Made by a program: the position numbers and the translations under genes
Part shown: positions 8,277 to 17,669 of the stretch, piece by piece
Numbering within the stretch: position 1 is the first letter of the stretch
Layout: each line of letters begins with the position of its first letter
Assembly (NCBI RefSeq): GCF_014642635.1
Contig: NZ_BMIQ01000005.1
Location: 310,001 to 374,000, forward strand
DNA from: Aureimonas endophytica
GTDB lineage: Bacteria; Pseudomonadota; Alphaproteobacteria; Rhizobiales; Rhizobiaceae
Reading direction: 5' to 3'
Length of the DNA: 64,000 nucleotides
The notes under the pieces: generated by a model
Told to the model about the DNA's origin: nothing
What the model saw: the letters and a program-made list of their open reading frames with translations, nothing else
The model's database searches: none

Positions 8277-9031
8277 GCCGCGAGGATCTTCTCGCCCGAA
8301 GGGCGGCGGCGGAGGCGGTGGTCGCGGAGGCGGCGAGCCTCGCGCTCGACTTCTTCGCCCGGCGCGGCGCGCTCGGCATCGACGCCAAGCGCCCGCGCGA
8401 CTTCGTGCCGGAGGCCGACCGCGCGGTCGAGCGCCGGGTGCGCGCCCTCATCGCCGAGCGCTTTCCGGGCGAATCCGTCGTCGGCGAGGAGGAAGGCGGC
8501 GAGGCGGCGGAGCGCTACTGGATCGTCGATCCGATCGACGGCACCTCGAACTTCATCGCCGGCGCGCCGCTCTGGGGCGTCTCGCTCGGCTATGTCGTGG
8601 CGGACGAGCCGGTGGTCGGCGCCGTGCGCGCCCCGGTGCTCGGCGAGGCGCTGGCCGGCGCGCGCGGCTGCGGCCTCGCGCGGGACGGCGTGCCGCTCGA
8701 AACCGGCGCCCGGCCGCCGAGCCTCGGTCTCGTCTCCCTCGGCGACAGCGCCGACGACCATCTGCCGGCGATGATCGATCTCTATGCGAGGCTGCGGCGC
8801 GGCGGCTGGTTCGTCCAGTCCTATCATTGCACCTCGGTGGCGATGCTCTTCGCCGCGCTCGGCCGGCTCGACGGCCATATCCAGCCGCAGACCACGATGT
8901 GGGACATGGCGGGCGGCGTGGTCCTCTGCCGCGAGGCCGGCCTGACGGTGGCGACGCGGCGCTTCGAGACCGGCGCCTATGGCGTCTGGGCCGGCACGCC
9001 GGCGGTGCTGGACGTGGCGCGACCGGACTGA
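8273..9031 (+). CDS. Inositol monophosphatase family protein
   Basis: 252 residues. The metal-binding motifs of the FIG superfamily are present: GEEEGG (about residues 71-76), WIVDPIDGTSNF (about 83-94) and WDMAGG near residue 210. Such enzymes hydrolyse phosphate from inositol phosphates, histidinol phosphate or sugar phosphates in a Mg-dependent way. The ATG overlaps the stop of the phosphodiesterase gene by four bases, so the pair is one translational unit. This suggests sequential action on a phosphodiester: diesterase first, then phosphatase. The actual substrate cannot be read from the sequence. Confidence 0.87.
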   Translation: MSREDLLARRAAAEAVVAEAASLALDFFARRGALGIDAKRPRDFVPEADRAVERRVRALIAERFPGESVVGEEEGGEAAERYWIVDPIDGTSNFIAGAPLWGVSLGYVVADEPVVGAVRAPVLGEALAGARGCGLARDGVPLETGARPPSLGLVSLGDSADDHLPAMIDLYARLRRGGWFVQSYHCTSVAMLFAALGRLDGHIQPQTTMWDMAGGVVLCREAGLTVATRRFETGAYGVWAGTPAVLDVARPD

Positions 9032-9194
9032 CGGCAGCCCTGCCGTCGAGGCCGGACGGCCCCCCGCCCGGCCCGGCGCCGAAGCCTTTCGGCCGGGACG
9101 GCTTGAACCTGCCGCCGCGATCACCAAAATGCTCAATGACGTAGAGCGGCGCGGCCCATCCCATGGTCGCGCCGGAGTTGATGGAAGTATCCCG

Positions 9195-9392
9195 ATGATG
9201 AGTCCGCTCGATACCGAGGACGATCGACGCCTCGCCAGGAAAGCTGCGGACTACATGCTCAGGGAGCACGGCGACGATGCTTTGGCGGAGGTCGAGCAAG
9301 CCTTGCGCGAAGCAAAGCTGGGAAACAATGCGACGGCTATTGACGCTTTCGAAGACATTCTAGTTCTGCTCCGTGAGACACGCCAAGCGTGA
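9195..9392 (+). CDS. Small hypothetical protein upstream of a LuxR-type HTH
   Basis: 65 residues, acidic and helix-forming, starting MMSPLDTEDDRRLARKAADY, with no membrane segment or known domain that I recognise. The ATG has a GGAAG site seven bases upstream, better than any earlier in-frame Met. It lies 18 bases before a 79-residue LuxR-type DNA-binding protein on the same strand, suggesting a two-gene unit in which it might be a partner or small regulator. Its base composition is lower in GC than the surrounding genes. No function assigned. Confidence 0.55.
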   Translation: MMSPLDTEDDRRLARKAADYMLREHGDDALAEVEQALREAKLGNNATAIDAFEDILVLLRETRQA

Positions 9393-9410
9393 AAAACTCA
9401 AGGATGCAGG

Positions 9411-9650
9411 ATGGACGAGGCGCAAGGGGGCGGTAGGCGAAAGCTTTCGGCGCAGGAACTCGCCTGCCTGAAGCTCCTAGTCATGGGGCGGACCAACAAG
9501 GAAATGGCGCGAGACCTCGGTCTCAGCCCGGCGACGGTGGCGTCCTATCTCCAGTCCGTCTACCAGAAGCTCGGCTCCCAGAACCGCACCCATGCCATCG
9601 CCCTCGCCATCCGAGCGGGCATCATCGATCCCGACGCCCCCGCCGCCTGA
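9411..9650 (+). CDS. Solitary LuxR/GerE-type HTH protein
   Basis: 79 residues that consist almost only of a GerE-type helix-turn-helix (about residues 10-70): LSAQELACLKLLVMGRTNKE, then MARDLGLSPATVASYLQSVY, then QKLGSQNRTHAIALAIRAGI. There is no receiver or autoinducer-binding domain. Stand-alone GerE domains exist as transcription regulators that respond through oligomerisation or a partner protein. An AGGATG site overlaps the start region. The 65-residue protein just upstream is a candidate partner. No targets can be named from sequence. Confidence 0.75.
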   Translation: MDEAQGGGRRKLSAQELACLKLLVMGRTNKEMARDLGLSPATVASYLQSVYQKLGSQNRTHAIALAIRAGIIDPDAPAA

Positions 9651-9727
9651 TCCGTTCCGGTCTTCTCGAACGCATCCGCCCTGCCGCCGCGTCGTGGGCG
9701 GCATCGGCGCCGAAGAGGCGCGTGCGA

Positions 9728-10339
9728 TCAGTAGCCGACGGTGAAGCGCTGGCGCGAATGCGCCGGCGTCTCGATCTCGTCGACGAGCGCGATGGCATAG
9801 TCCTCGAAGGAGATGCTCGATCCGTTCTCGTTGGCGAGAAGCGTGTCGCGGCCGAGGCGGAACCGGCCCGTGCGCTCGCCCGGCACGAACATCGCCGAGG
9901 GCGACAGGAAGGTCCAGTCGAGATCCTCCACGGTCTTCAGGCGGTCGAGGAATTCGGCGCCCTTCGTCGCCTCGGCCTTGTATTCGGCCGGGAAGCTCGG
10001 CTGGTCGATCAGCCGCTGTCCCGGCGCGATTTCGAGGCTGCCGGCCCCGCCGACGACGAGATAGCGCTTGACGCCGGAGGCGCGGACGGCAGCGATCAGC
10101 ATCTCGGGATCGCTCGCCGAGAAATGCACCGAACTCACCACCGCGTCATGGCCGCCGAGCAGCGCCGCCAGCCCGTTCTGGTCGAAGACGTCGCCGGCGA
10201 CGGGCGTGACGCGCGGCAGGGCCGCGATCCGCTCGGGATGCCGGGCGATCGCCGTCACCTCGTGGCCGCGATCGGCGAGTTCCTTCAGGATGCGCGCGCC
10301 GGCATTGCCCGACGCGCCGATAAGGGCGACCTTCGCCAT
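9728..10339 (-). CDS. NAD(P)-binding oxidoreductase, NmrA/YwnB-like atypical SDR
   Basis: 203 residues. It begins MAKVALIGASGNAGARILKE, an atypical-SDR nucleotide-binding GASGxxG motif, and has NmrA/YwnB-type features: AVVSSVHFSA, KRYLVVGGAGSLE, and the DWTFLSPSAMF segment. There is no classical YxxxK catalytic pair. The ATG at 10339 has an AGGAGAGAG site; a frame extending 15 residues upstream lacks one. It is divergent from an HxlR-type regulator, a frequent arrangement in which HxlR represses a redox- or quinone-related enzyme. A perfect palindrome lies 25 bases upstream. Likely an NAD(P)H-binding reductase or redox sensor; substrate unknown. Confidence 0.78.
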   Translation of the reverse strand: MAKVALIGASGNAGARILKELADRGHEVTAIARHPERIAALPRVTPVAGDVFDQNGLAALLGGHDAVVSSVHFSASDPEMLIAAVRASGVKRYLVVGGAGSLEIAPGQRLIDQPSFPAEYKAEATKGAEFLDRLKTVEDLDWTFLSPSAMFVPGERTGRFRLGRDTLLANENGSSISFEDYAIALVDEIETPAHSRQRFTVGY

Positions 10340-10364
10340 CGTCTCTCTCCTTGGGTCCGATTTC

Positions 10365-10377
10365 GAGACCTGGTCTC
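10365..10377. promoter_or_regulatory. Palindromic operator candidate (HxlR)
   Basis: The perfect palindrome GAGACCTGGTCTC lies 25 bases upstream of the leftward oxidoreductase start and 168 bases from the HxlR regulator start. It is in the position expected for repression of the leftward gene by HxlR. The sequence is observed; binding is inferred. Confidence 0.45.
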
Positions 10378-10545
10378 TATTCACGACCGAGGCTTAGAGG
10401 CGATTCGATAGGCGCACAAGAAGTCACCGCGCCGGGACAAGGTCAGCCCCGGCTGACCGCCCCGCCTTCCGTGACAAGGGTTTCCCGGCGAACTATGCTG
10501 GCGCGGACGCTCGCGGGCCCGGCCCCGCCCCTGGAACCCTCGCCG

Positions 10546-10917
10546 ATGCCTGAACGATCGCCGGAGATCGCCTTCGACCAGCCCTGCCCGATCCGCGACG
10601 TTCTCGACCGGATCGGCGATCAGTGGAGCCTTCTGGTGCTGGCGGCGCTCGACGGCGGCACGCTGCGCTTCAACGAGCTGATGCGGGCGATCGGCGACAT
10701 CTCGAAGCAGATGCTGTCGCAGACATTGCGGCGGCTGGAGCAGGACGGCTTCGTGCGGCGCACCGTCTTCGCCGAAGTGCCGCCGCGCGTCGAATACGAG
10801 CTGACCGATCTCGGCCGGTCCTTTCTCGGCCCGCTGCGCCAGCTCGTCCATTGGGCGGACGAGAACCATCGCGACATCGTCCGCGCCCGGCGCAGCTTCG
10901 GGGCGCGGGCCGGCTGA
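10546..10917 (+). CDS. HxlR family transcriptional regulator
   Basis: 123 residues. The HxlR winged-helix signature is present: CPIRDVLDRIGDQWSLLVLA with its early Cys, LRFNELMRAIGDISKQMLSQ, then LRRLEQDGFVRRTVFAEVPP and VEYELTDLG. HxlR/DUF24 regulators often sense reactive aldehydes, quinones or oxidants through the conserved N-terminal Cys. The start at 10546 was chosen because it fits usual family length; an in-frame ATG at 10495 would add 17 Pro/Ala-rich residues. Divergent from an NmrA-like oxidoreductase, its probable target, with a palindrome between them. Confidence 0.85.
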   Translation: MPERSPEIAFDQPCPIRDVLDRIGDQWSLLVLAALDGGTLRFNELMRAIGDISKQMLSQTLRRLEQDGFVRRTVFAEVPPRVEYELTDLGRSFLGPLRQLVHWADENHRDIVRARRSFGARAG

Positions 10918-10926
10918 GGCGGGGCC

Positions 10927-10958
10927 CGGAACGAAAGGGCCGGCGCCCTTCCGTTCCG
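10927..10958. terminator. Bidirectional hairpin between convergent genes
   Basis: Arms 10927-10940 and 10945-10958 pair over 14 positions with one mismatch around the loop CGGC. The hairpin lies between the stops of the HxlR gene and the leftward SDR gene. No T-run follows on either strand, so it is a candidate only. Confidence 0.5.
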
Positions 10959-10972
10959 CCGCGCCGGCGCGG

Positions 10973-11848
10973 TCAGGCGATGCCGGCGCCGCCGGTCACG
11001 CCATAGACCTCGCCGGAAATGTAGCTGCCCTCCTGGCTGGCGAGGAGCACGTAGACCGGCGCGAGCTCGACCGGCTGGCCGGGCCGGCCGAAGGCGCTCT
11101 GCCCGCCGAACTGCTGCACCTTCTCCTGCGGCTGGCCGCCGCTCGACTGGAGCGCCGTCCAGAACGGGCCGGGCGCCACGACATTGGCGCGGATGCCCTT
11201 CTCGATCAGCTGCTTGGCGAGCGCCTTGGTATAGGCGACGATGCCGGCTTTGGTCGTCGCATAGTCGAGCAGGATGGCGGAGGGCTCGTAGGCCTGGACC
11301 GAGGCCGTGGTGATCACGGAGGCGCCGGGCGGCAGATGCGGCACGGCGGCCTGCGCGATCCAGTGCAGCGCGTAGAGGTTCGTCTTCAAGGTCCTGTCGA
11401 AATCCTCCGAGGAGACCTTCGAGATGTCCGCGCGATTCTGCTGGCGGCCGGCATTGACGACGAGGATGTCGAGCCCGCCGAAGGCGGCGACCGTCTTCTC
11501 CACCAGGTCCCGCGCCCAGCTCTCCTCGGTGATGTCGCCGGGCAGCGCCAGGGCCTTGCGCCCTTCCGCCTCGATCAGCTGGATCACCTCCCGCGCGTCG
11601 CTCTCCTCTTCGGGCAGATAGGAGATGGCGACATCGGCGCCCTCGCGGGCGAAGGCGATGGCGGCGGCGCGCCCGATGCCGGAATCGCCGCCGGTGACGA
11701 GGGCGCGGCGCCCGGTCAGGCGGCCGGAGCCGCGATAGCTGGTCTCGCCGTGGTCGGGCACGGGGTCCATCTTCGCCGCGAGCCCCGGCACGGGCTGCGG
11801 CTGGCGCGGAAAGGGCGGCTGCGGATATTGCTGGCGGGGGTCCTGCAT
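10973..11848 (-). CDS. SDR family oxidoreductase, general-stress YdaD/YhxC-like
   Basis: 291 residues. An N-terminal extension of about 45 residues rich in Pro and Gln ([20 protein letters not shown], then [13 protein letters not shown]) is typical of this SDR subgroup. The Rossmann motif TGGDSGIG follows (about residues 52-59). The catalytic set is Ser183, Tyr196 and Lys200 in YATTK. The subgroup includes Bacillus general-stress proteins; the physiological substrate is not established. The start at 11848 matches the usual family N-terminus, while a Met eight codons upstream (11872) is an alternative with a possible AGGA site. A GGAAC box at the right distance upstream hints at control by the general-stress sigma factor EcfG. 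Confidence 0.82.
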   Translation of the reverse strand: MQDPRQQYPQPPFPRQPQPVPGLAAKMDPVPDHGETSYRGSGRLTGRRALVTGGDSGIGRAAAIAFAREGADVAISYLPEEESDAREVIQLIEAEGRKALALPGDITEESWARDLVEKTVAAFGGLDILVVNAGRQQNRADISKVSSEDFDRTLKTNLYALHWIAQAAVPHLPPGASVITTASVQAYEPSAILLDYATTKAGIVAYTKALAKQLIEKGIRANVVAPGPFWTALQSSGGQPQEKVQQFGGQSAFGRPGQPVELAPVYVLLASQEGSYISGEVYGVTGGAGIA

Positions 11849-11900
11849 GGTCAGGCGATCGGCCAAGGTCATGATCCTGTCGAAAGGGTGATGGCCCTTC

Positions 11901-11926
11901 AAGGCGCGAGCCGCCGATCGCGTTCC
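11901..11926 (-). promoter_or_regulatory. Possible EcfG-type promoter of the stress SDR
   Basis: Read leftward, GGAAC (11922-11926) is followed after 17 bases by CCTT (11901-11904), one mismatch from the alphaproteobacterial general-stress consensus GGAAC-N16/17-CGTT. The downstream gene belongs to a stress-type SDR family. The match is short and could be chance. Confidence 0.3.
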
Positions 11927-12043
11927 CATCCCCGCCCGCGCGGCGCGCGCCGGCACCGCCGCCCGAGCCGGCTGCCGAATCAGGCCTTCGACGCCCTTCG
12001 TGACGACTGGACGGAACGAAGCGCAGCCTATAGCCGGGAGGCC

Positions 12044-13000
12044 ATGAGCAGCCCCGCTTCGCCCCGCCTGCTGGACCCCTCCCTCGACCGCGTCCTGCCC
12101 GGCATCGCCCTGATGCTGGTCTTCTGCACCGTCGCGCCGCTGATCGACGTCGCTTCGAAGATCGCGGTCCAGACGGTCTCGACCGGCACGGTGACGCTGG
12201 CCCGCTTCCTCGTCCAGGGCGCGCTGATGGCGCCGGTCGTGCTCGGGCTCGGCCTGCCGTCGCGGCCGGATGCCCGGACCGCCGCGCTGACGCTGCTGCG
12301 CGCGCTCGCCGCCATCGGCTCGACCTTCTGCTTCATCGCGGCGGTGCGCCTGATGCCGATCGCCGACGCGCTGTCGATCGCCTTCGTCTCGCCCTTCATC
12401 CTGCTCCTGATGGGGCGCTTCCTTTTGAAGGAGCAGGTCGGGCCGCGCCGTCTCGCGGCGGCGCTCGTCGGCTTCGGCGGCACCGTGCTGGTGATCCAGC
12501 CCTCCTTCGCCCATTTCGGCGCGACGGCCTTCCTGCCGGTCGGCAGCGCCTTCTGCTTCGCGCTCTACATGCTGGTGACGCGCCAGCTGTCGCGGCGCCA
12601 GCATCCGGTGGTGATGCAGTTCCACACCGCCGCCGCCGCCGCCGTCCTCTGCCTGCCGCTCCTCGCCATCGGCTCGGCGGCCGATCTGGCGCCGATCCGC
12701 TTCGTCCTCCCGCAAGGCGGGATCTGGCTCGCCTGCGGCGCAGTGGGCCTCGCGGCGACGGTCAGCCATCTGGCGATCACCTATGCCCTGTCGCTCGCCC
12801 CGTCTTCGACGCTGGCGCCGCTGAACTATCTGGAGATCGTCACCTCGACGCTGTTCGGCTTTCTGTTCTTCGGCGATTTTCCGGTGGGCATGACCTGGAC
12901 CGGCATCTCGATCATCGTCGCCTCGGGGCTCTATGTCATCCATCGCGAGCGGCTGGCGGCACGCTCGGCCAAGCTGATGCCGGCCGGCAGCCCGCCCTGA
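12044..13000 (+). CDS. EamA/DMT superfamily inner-membrane transporter
   Basis: 318 residues with about ten membrane helices in two EamA repeats (roughly residues 20-150 and 165-300). The first repeat has the usual core [20 protein letters not shown]; the second ends [20 protein letters not shown] before a final helix. DMT proteins export or exchange metabolites and drugs; no substrate can be read here. The ATG follows a GGGAG site. It is transcribed away from the leftward SDR and may share its intergenic region for promoters. Not evidently in an operon with the MFS gene 190 bases downstream. Confidence 0.85.
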   Translation: MSSPASPRLLDPSLDRVLPGIALMLVFCTVAPLIDVASKIAVQTVSTGTVTLARFLVQGALMAPVVLGLGLPSRPDARTAALTLLRALAAIGSTFCFIAAVRLMPIADALSIAFVSPFILLLMGRFLLKEQVGPRRLAAALVGFGGTVLVIQPSFAHFGATAFLPVGSAFCFALYMLVTRQLSRRQHPVVMQFHTAAAAAVLCLPLLAIGSAADLAPIRFVLPQGGIWLACGAVGLAATVSHLAITYALSLAPSSTLAPLNYLEIVTSTLFGFLFFGDFPVGMTWTGISIIVASGLYVIHRERLAARSAKLMPAGSPP

Positions 13001-13190
13001 CCGGTCGCGATGCGGGCCGGCGCCCATCCTTGGACGGCTAAGAAGGTCATGCCCCTTGCGGTCGCGCGGCGCGGGTGCGCGGCGGGATTTGGCGTCGCTC
13101 CGCTTCGCGAACTGGTCTAGACACGGGCGCGACGCGCCGTGCCGCGCCGAAGCATCTCGGGCGCGCGCCCTCGAACCGAAAGCCGAAGGC

Positions 13191-14384
13191 ATGTCCACTC
13201 TGGCCGCCAATCCGCGGGCCTTCGCGGAAAAGACGACCCTTTCCGTCCTCGTCGCCATGAGCGCCTGCCACATGCTCAACGACATCATGCAGTCGTTGCT
13301 GGCCTCGCTCTATCCGCTCCTGAAGACGAGCTACGATCTCGACTTCGTGCAGATCGGCCTTCTCACCATGACCTTCCAGGTGACGGCCTCGCTGCTCCAG
13401 CCGGCGGTCGGCATCGTCACCGATCGCTGGCCGATGCCCTATTCCCTGCCGGTCGGCATGGCGAGCACGCTCGTCGGCCTCGTGCTCCTCGCCTATGCCG
13501 GCAGCTTCGGTCTGCTTCTCGTCGCGGCCAGCCTCGTCGGCTTCGGCTCGGCGATCTTCCATCCCGAATCCTCGCGCGTCGCGCGCCTCGCCTCCGGCGG
13601 GCGGCACGGCTTCGCCCAGTCGCTCTTCCAGCTCGGTGGCAATGCCGGCACGGCGATCGGCCCGCTTCTCGCCGCCTTCGTCGTCCTGCCCTTCGGCCAG
13701 CATTCCATCGCGTGGTTCGCCGGCATCGCGCTTCTCGGCATGGTCATCCTCACCTGGGCGGGGCGCTGGTACAGCGCCCATCGCCGGGCGCAGGCCGGCA
13801 AGCCGGCGCCGAGCCGGGCGCTGCCGCTGGCGCGGAACAAGGTGCTCTGGGCTCTCGCCATCCTCGTGCTGCTCACCGCCACGAAGAACGTCTATATGGC
13901 AAGTATCTCAAGCTATTACACGTTCTTCGTCATCGAGAAGTTCAACCTCTCGGTCCAGCAGGCGCAGCTGATGCTGTTCCTGTTCCTCGGCGCGGCGGCG
14001 GCCGGCACCTTTCTCGGCGGCCCGATCGGCGACCGCTATGGCGCGCGCTTCGTGATCTGGTTCTCGATCCTCGGCGTCATCCCCTTCGCGCTGATGCTGC
14101 CCTATGCCAATCTCGCCTTCACGGGGCTCCTCACCGTCGTCATCGGCTTCATCCTCGCCTCGGCCTTTCCGGCGATCGTCGTTTTCGCGCAGGAGCTGCT
14201 GCCGGGGCGCGTCGGGCTCGTCGCCGGCATCTTCTTCGGCTTCGCCTTCGGGGCGGGCGGCCTCGGCGCCGCCTTCCTCGGCGATTTCGCCGACAGCCGG
14301 GGCATCGAGTTCGTCTACCACACGGTCTCCTTCCTGCCGCTGCTCGGCCTGACGACCATCCTCCTGCCGCGCCTGGAGCGCTGA
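13191..14384 (+). CDS. MFS transporter, fosmidomycin-resistance (Fsr) type
   Basis: 397 residues with about twelve membrane helices. The N-terminal segment [20 protein letters not shown] and the following [20 protein letters not shown] match the Fsr-like MFS family, as do [10 protein letters not shown] and [20 protein letters not shown]. Fsr of E. coli exports fosmidomycin; related proteins may export other small molecules. The start at 13191 leaves a short cytoplasmic N-terminus; earlier frame lacks Met in a suitable context. It precedes nhaA by 137 bases that contain a separate promoter and structured leader. Confidence 0.85.
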   Translation: MSTLAANPRAFAEKTTLSVLVAMSACHMLNDIMQSLLASLYPLLKTSYDLDFVQIGLLTMTFQVTASLLQPAVGIVTDRWPMPYSLPVGMASTLVGLVLLAYAGSFGLLLVAASLVGFGSAIFHPESSRVARLASGGRHGFAQSLFQLGGNAGTAIGPLLAAFVVLPFGQHSIAWFAGIALLGMVILTWAGRWYSAHRRAQAGKPAPSRALPLARNKVLWALAILVLLTATKNVYMASISSYYTFFVIEKFNLSVQQAQLMLFLFLGAAAAGTFLGGPIGDRYGARFVIWFSILGVIPFALMLPYANLAFTGLLTVVIGFILASAFPAIVVFAQELLPGRVGLVAGIFFGFAFGAGGLGAAFLGDFADSRGIEFVYHTVSFLPLLGLTTILLPRLER

Positions 14385-14405
14385 ACGGGCGGAGCGGCGC
14401 CGGCC

Positions 14406-14434
14406 TGGAAGCGGCCGCGCCGCGACCCTATAAT
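14406..14434 (+). promoter_or_regulatory. nhaA promoter
   Basis: A perfect -10 TATAAT (14429-14434) has a modest -35 TGGAAG (14406-14411) at 17 bases. It predicts a transcript beginning near 14440, giving a leader of about 80 bases before nhaA, with the structured element inside it. Confidence 0.5.
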
Positions 14435-14437
14435 CTC

Positions 14438-14521
14438 GCGAAAGGCGTGTGCTGCGTGCGCCGAGGGTTTCCCTGAACCGACGGAGAATCCGGTCCCTTT
14501 CGCAAGAAGGAGCGCGCAGCC
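14438..14521 (+). promoter_or_regulatory. Structured 5' leader of nhaA: candidate Li+/Na+-type (nhaA motif) riboswitch
   Basis: GCGAAAGG (14438-14445) pairs perfectly with CCTTTCGC (14496-14503), closing a domain that holds two small hairpins (AGGG/CCCT at 14464-14474 and ACCG/CGGT at 14477-14494). Inside the domain, GCTGCGTG (14451-14458) can pair over eight positions, with one G-U, with CGCGCAGC (14513-14520), between the ribosome site AAGGAG (14507-14512) and the TTG start. That is a pseudoknot able to block translation initiation. Known nhaA-I and nhaA-II motif RNAs precede nhaA and were shown to be lithium riboswitches. The pairing is observed here; class membership is inferred. Confidence 0.55.
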
Positions 14522-15724
<1,203 letters not shown>

Positions 15725-15782
15725 GCGGGGCGTCGAGCGCCGGCCCGGCCTGTTTGCCGGCAACCCAACCCGCCGCCGGTGC

Positions 15783-15807
15783 CGCGAAGCCCTGTCGGGG
15801 CTTCGCG
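15783..15807 (+). terminator. Hairpin after nhaA
   Basis: CGCGAAGCCC (15783-15792) and GGGCTTCGCG (15798-15807) form a perfect 10-bp stem with the loop TGTCG, about 60 bases after the nhaA stop. The following bases CATTCAT are only weakly T-rich, so termination is probable but not certain. Confidence 0.55.
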
Positions 15808-15839
15808 CATTCATCGCCCGTCGATCAGGGAGAAGGCCG

Positions 15840-16091
15840 ATGCCCGAGAAGAGCGAGGACAGCCGGGGCTGGATCGTCGTCGTGGACGAGACGACCGGCG
15901 ATTTCACCGTGGAAGGCCCGGCGCCGGATCAGGCGCGCTGGGAGCATGCGATCGCGGCGGCGAAGGCGGCCGGCCGCAAGGTCGCCTGGCGCTACGATGA
16001 AGGCACGCGCGACGAGGCGGTGGCGCAGGCCATGCACCAATATGGCGGCAAGGAGATCTATCCCGGCGGCTCGATCGTCGCCCTTGCCTGA
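15840..16091 (+). CDS. Small hypothetical protein
   Basis: 83 residues, soluble and without a signal peptide. The N-terminal half, GWIVVVDETTGDFTVEGPAP, looks like two or three beta strands. The second half, EHAIAAAKAAGRKVAWRYDE, is helical, and the end YGGKEIYPGGSIVALA returns to strands. I do not recognise the family. The start has a good GGGAGAAGG site. It is preceded by the nhaA hairpin, so probably has its own promoter, and is convergent with a HAD phosphatase gene only 29 bases away. Confidence 0.65.
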   Translation: MPEKSEDSRGWIVVVDETTGDFTVEGPAPDQARWEHAIAAAKAAGRKVAWRYDEGTRDEAVAQAMHQYGGKEIYPGGSIVALA

Positions 16092-16120
16092 ATGCGGGCC
16101 TCGATGGCCGGCGGCGCCCT

Positions 16121-16786
16121 TCAGGCTCCGGCGGCGAGGCGCCGCGCGATCTCCTCCCAGGTCTGGGCGACGAGCTCGGCGCCGGCCTCGCGCAGCGAAG
16201 CGCCGTTGTTGGTGGCGAGATGCGCGCCGCCGAGAAAGCCGAAGGCCGTCATCCCAGCGGCCTTCGCGCCCATGACGCCGAAGCGCGAATCCTCGATCAC
16301 CAGACAGCGGCCTGGCGCCGCGCCCATCGCTCCGGCGGCATGAAGCACAAGATCCGGCGCCGGCTTGCCATGCCGCACGTCATGCGAGGAAAAGATCGCC
16401 CCCGCCCGAAAGAAGCGGGCGAGATCGGTCGCTTCCAGACTGTGGCGGATGCGCTCGTGATCGGAGGAGGAGGCGACGCAGCGCGGGATCGTCGAGCCTT
16501 CGAGAAACTCGGCGATGCCGGTCGTCGGCTCCAGATGGCGGGTGAACAGCGCCTTCGTCGCCGGCCAGAACCGGGCCTGATGCCCCTCGGGCAACGGCCG
16601 GCCGGTCCGCTCCTCCAGGCCGCGCAGGATGTCGGCGAGCTTCATGCCCACCATGGCGTCGATCATCTCGGCCGTCACCTCGATCCCGGCCTCGCGATAG
16701 ACGGACTGCATCGCCCGGCGCGCCAGGATCTCGGAATCGACGAGCACCCCGTCGCAGTCGAAAATGATCAGGTCGAACTCGGCCAT
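16121..16786 (-). CDS. HAD superfamily hydrolase (beta-phosphoglucomutase/phosphatase-like)
   Basis: 221 residues. The four HAD motifs are visible: I, FDCDGVLVDSE near the N-terminus with the nucleophile Asp and the general-acid Asp; II, VASSSDHERI; III, the Lys in HGKPAPDL; IV, VIEDSRFGV. The helical cap inserted after motif I (REAGIEVTAEMIDAMVGMKL) places it in subfamily IA, which holds phosphatases for 2-deoxyglucose-6-phosphate, fructose-1-phosphate, phosphoglycolate and beta-phosphoglucomutases. The start at 16786 opens directly before the first strand; the longer upstream frame is Arg-rich and unlikely to be translated. Substrate unknown. Confidence 0.87.
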   Translation of the reverse strand: MAEFDLIIFDCDGVLVDSEILARRAMQSVYREAGIEVTAEMIDAMVGMKLADILRGLEERTGRPLPEGHQARFWPATKALFTRHLEPTTGIAEFLEGSTIPRCVASSSDHERIRHSLEATDLARFFRAGAIFSSHDVRHGKPAPDLVLHAAGAMGAAPGRCLVIEDSRFGVMGAKAAGMTAFGFLGGAHLATNNGASLREAGAELVAQTWEEIARRLAAGA

Positions 16787-17141
16787 TCCGTCGCTCGGTC
16801 CCCCACCCGCATGTCTCCGCCGCCATGATGTCCCGCAAGAGCGGTCCGATGTCCACCGCCCACGCAATTCGACCTGGGCTCGCCCCTCCCCGCCCTCCCC
16901 CGCTCGATTGCTGGCCGGACAAGGAAAAAAGCCAAAAGACGCATCATGTTAGACGGGTATCCAAAGCAGCCGGATGAATTCCGTAGCCGCATGCGCCCCT
17001 CGCGATGCCGGGGAATGCGGAGCTTCCGGGGCTATCGGCTGCGCCTTTCACCTGGCAGGCACGCCGGGGTTGATTGACCCTTGCGAGGTGGGCGGCAGCT
17101 AAGGTGCTGATTGAGAATATCTTCTTAGAGGAGGGGTCGAT
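16787..17141. other. Intergenic region without a gene
   Basis: This 355-base stretch separates the divergent HAD and MarR-type genes. It should hold both promoters. The right part is relatively A/T rich: TTGACC occurs at 17074-17079, and the small inverted repeat AGAATATCTTCT (about 17113-17124) lies just upstream of the MarR ribosome site, a possible self-regulatory site. No -10 box fits TTGACC well, and no coding frame is convincing. Confidence 0.4.
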
Positions 17142-17603
17142 ATGTCGGATCATGCCGTCCATCCGTCCGGTCAGCCGGGCGAGGCGACGCCGATCGTGAC
17201 GCGGCTGGTGACGATCGCGAAGAACGTCCGCGTGCTGACGGGTCTCTATCTTGCCGATACCGAGGTCGTGAACGGACAGGACCAGTTCCTGCTCCTGTTC
17301 GACGGGCGCAACGCGCTGACCAATCGCGACCTGAGCCGGCTCCTGTCGGTGCGCCCGTCCACCGTTTCCAAGATGTCGGAGATCCTGAAGGCCAAGGGCT
17401 GGCTGGAAAAGACGCATAGCAGCAAGGATCTGCGGCGCGTCATGGTGCGGCTGACCGACGAGGGCCTCGCGGCCCAGCGGGAGGTGCGGGCCGCCTGGCA
17501 GAAGCTCGAAGCCGATCTCGCCAAGGTCGTCGGCAGCGAGATGCTGACGGCGGTCGGCGAGCTGGACGAGACGCTGATGGGACGGGTGGCGCGCCTGCGC
17601 TAG
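17142..17603 (+). CDS. MarR family transcriptional regulator
   Basis: 153 residues. The winged helix-turn-helix lies at about residues 55-120: LTNRDLSRLLSVRPSTVSKM then SEILKAKGWLEKTHSSKDLR, followed by the wing VMVRLTDEGLAAQRE. Flanking helices form the dimer interface as usual in MarR proteins. Ligand-binding residues are not recognisable. The start has an AGAGGAGGGG ribosome site. It stands alone, convergent with a chemoreceptor gene, so its target is most likely its own promoter or a distant gene. Family assignment is good; function is unspecified. Confidence 0.8.
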   Translation: MSDHAVHPSGQPGEATPIVTRLVTIAKNVRVLTGLYLADTEVVNGQDQFLLLFDGRNALTNRDLSRLLSVRPSTVSKMSEILKAKGWLEKTHSSKDLRRVMVRLTDEGLAAQREVRAAWQKLEADLAKVVGSEMLTAVGELDETLMGRVARLR

Positions 17604-17612
17604 GAGCCGTTC

Positions 17613-17632
17613 CCGCGCCGCATCGGGCGCGG
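17613..17632. terminator. Hairpin between convergent MarR and chemoreceptor genes
   Basis: CCGCGCC (17613-17619) and GGCGCGG (17626-17632) form a 7-bp G+C stem with a 6-base loop, ten bases after the MarR stop. It has no T-tract. It is a candidate shared terminator. Confidence 0.35.
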
Positions 17633-17669
17633 TCCGGCCGTTCGAGGGGCGCCACTCGCCCCGGCGCGG

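Noticed and set aside
10927-10955. GGAAC followed by CGTT near 10928-10955, like an EcfG promoter
   Set aside because: The spacing is 19 bases, too long, and both boxes are arms of a 14-bp hairpin between convergent genes.
11873-13288. Long minus-strand frame continuing upstream of the stress SDR, opposite the EamA gene
   Set aside because: Only the part ending at 10973 and beginning near 11848-11872 matches a protein family; the upstream extension is Arg/Gln/Asp-rich, antisense to a clear membrane transporter gene, and has no ribosome site.
17074-17120. TTGACC and GAATAT upstream of the MarR gene as a promoter
   Set aside because: The boxes are about 35 bases apart, too far for one promoter, and no alternative pair fits; kept only as an A/T-rich intergenic note.
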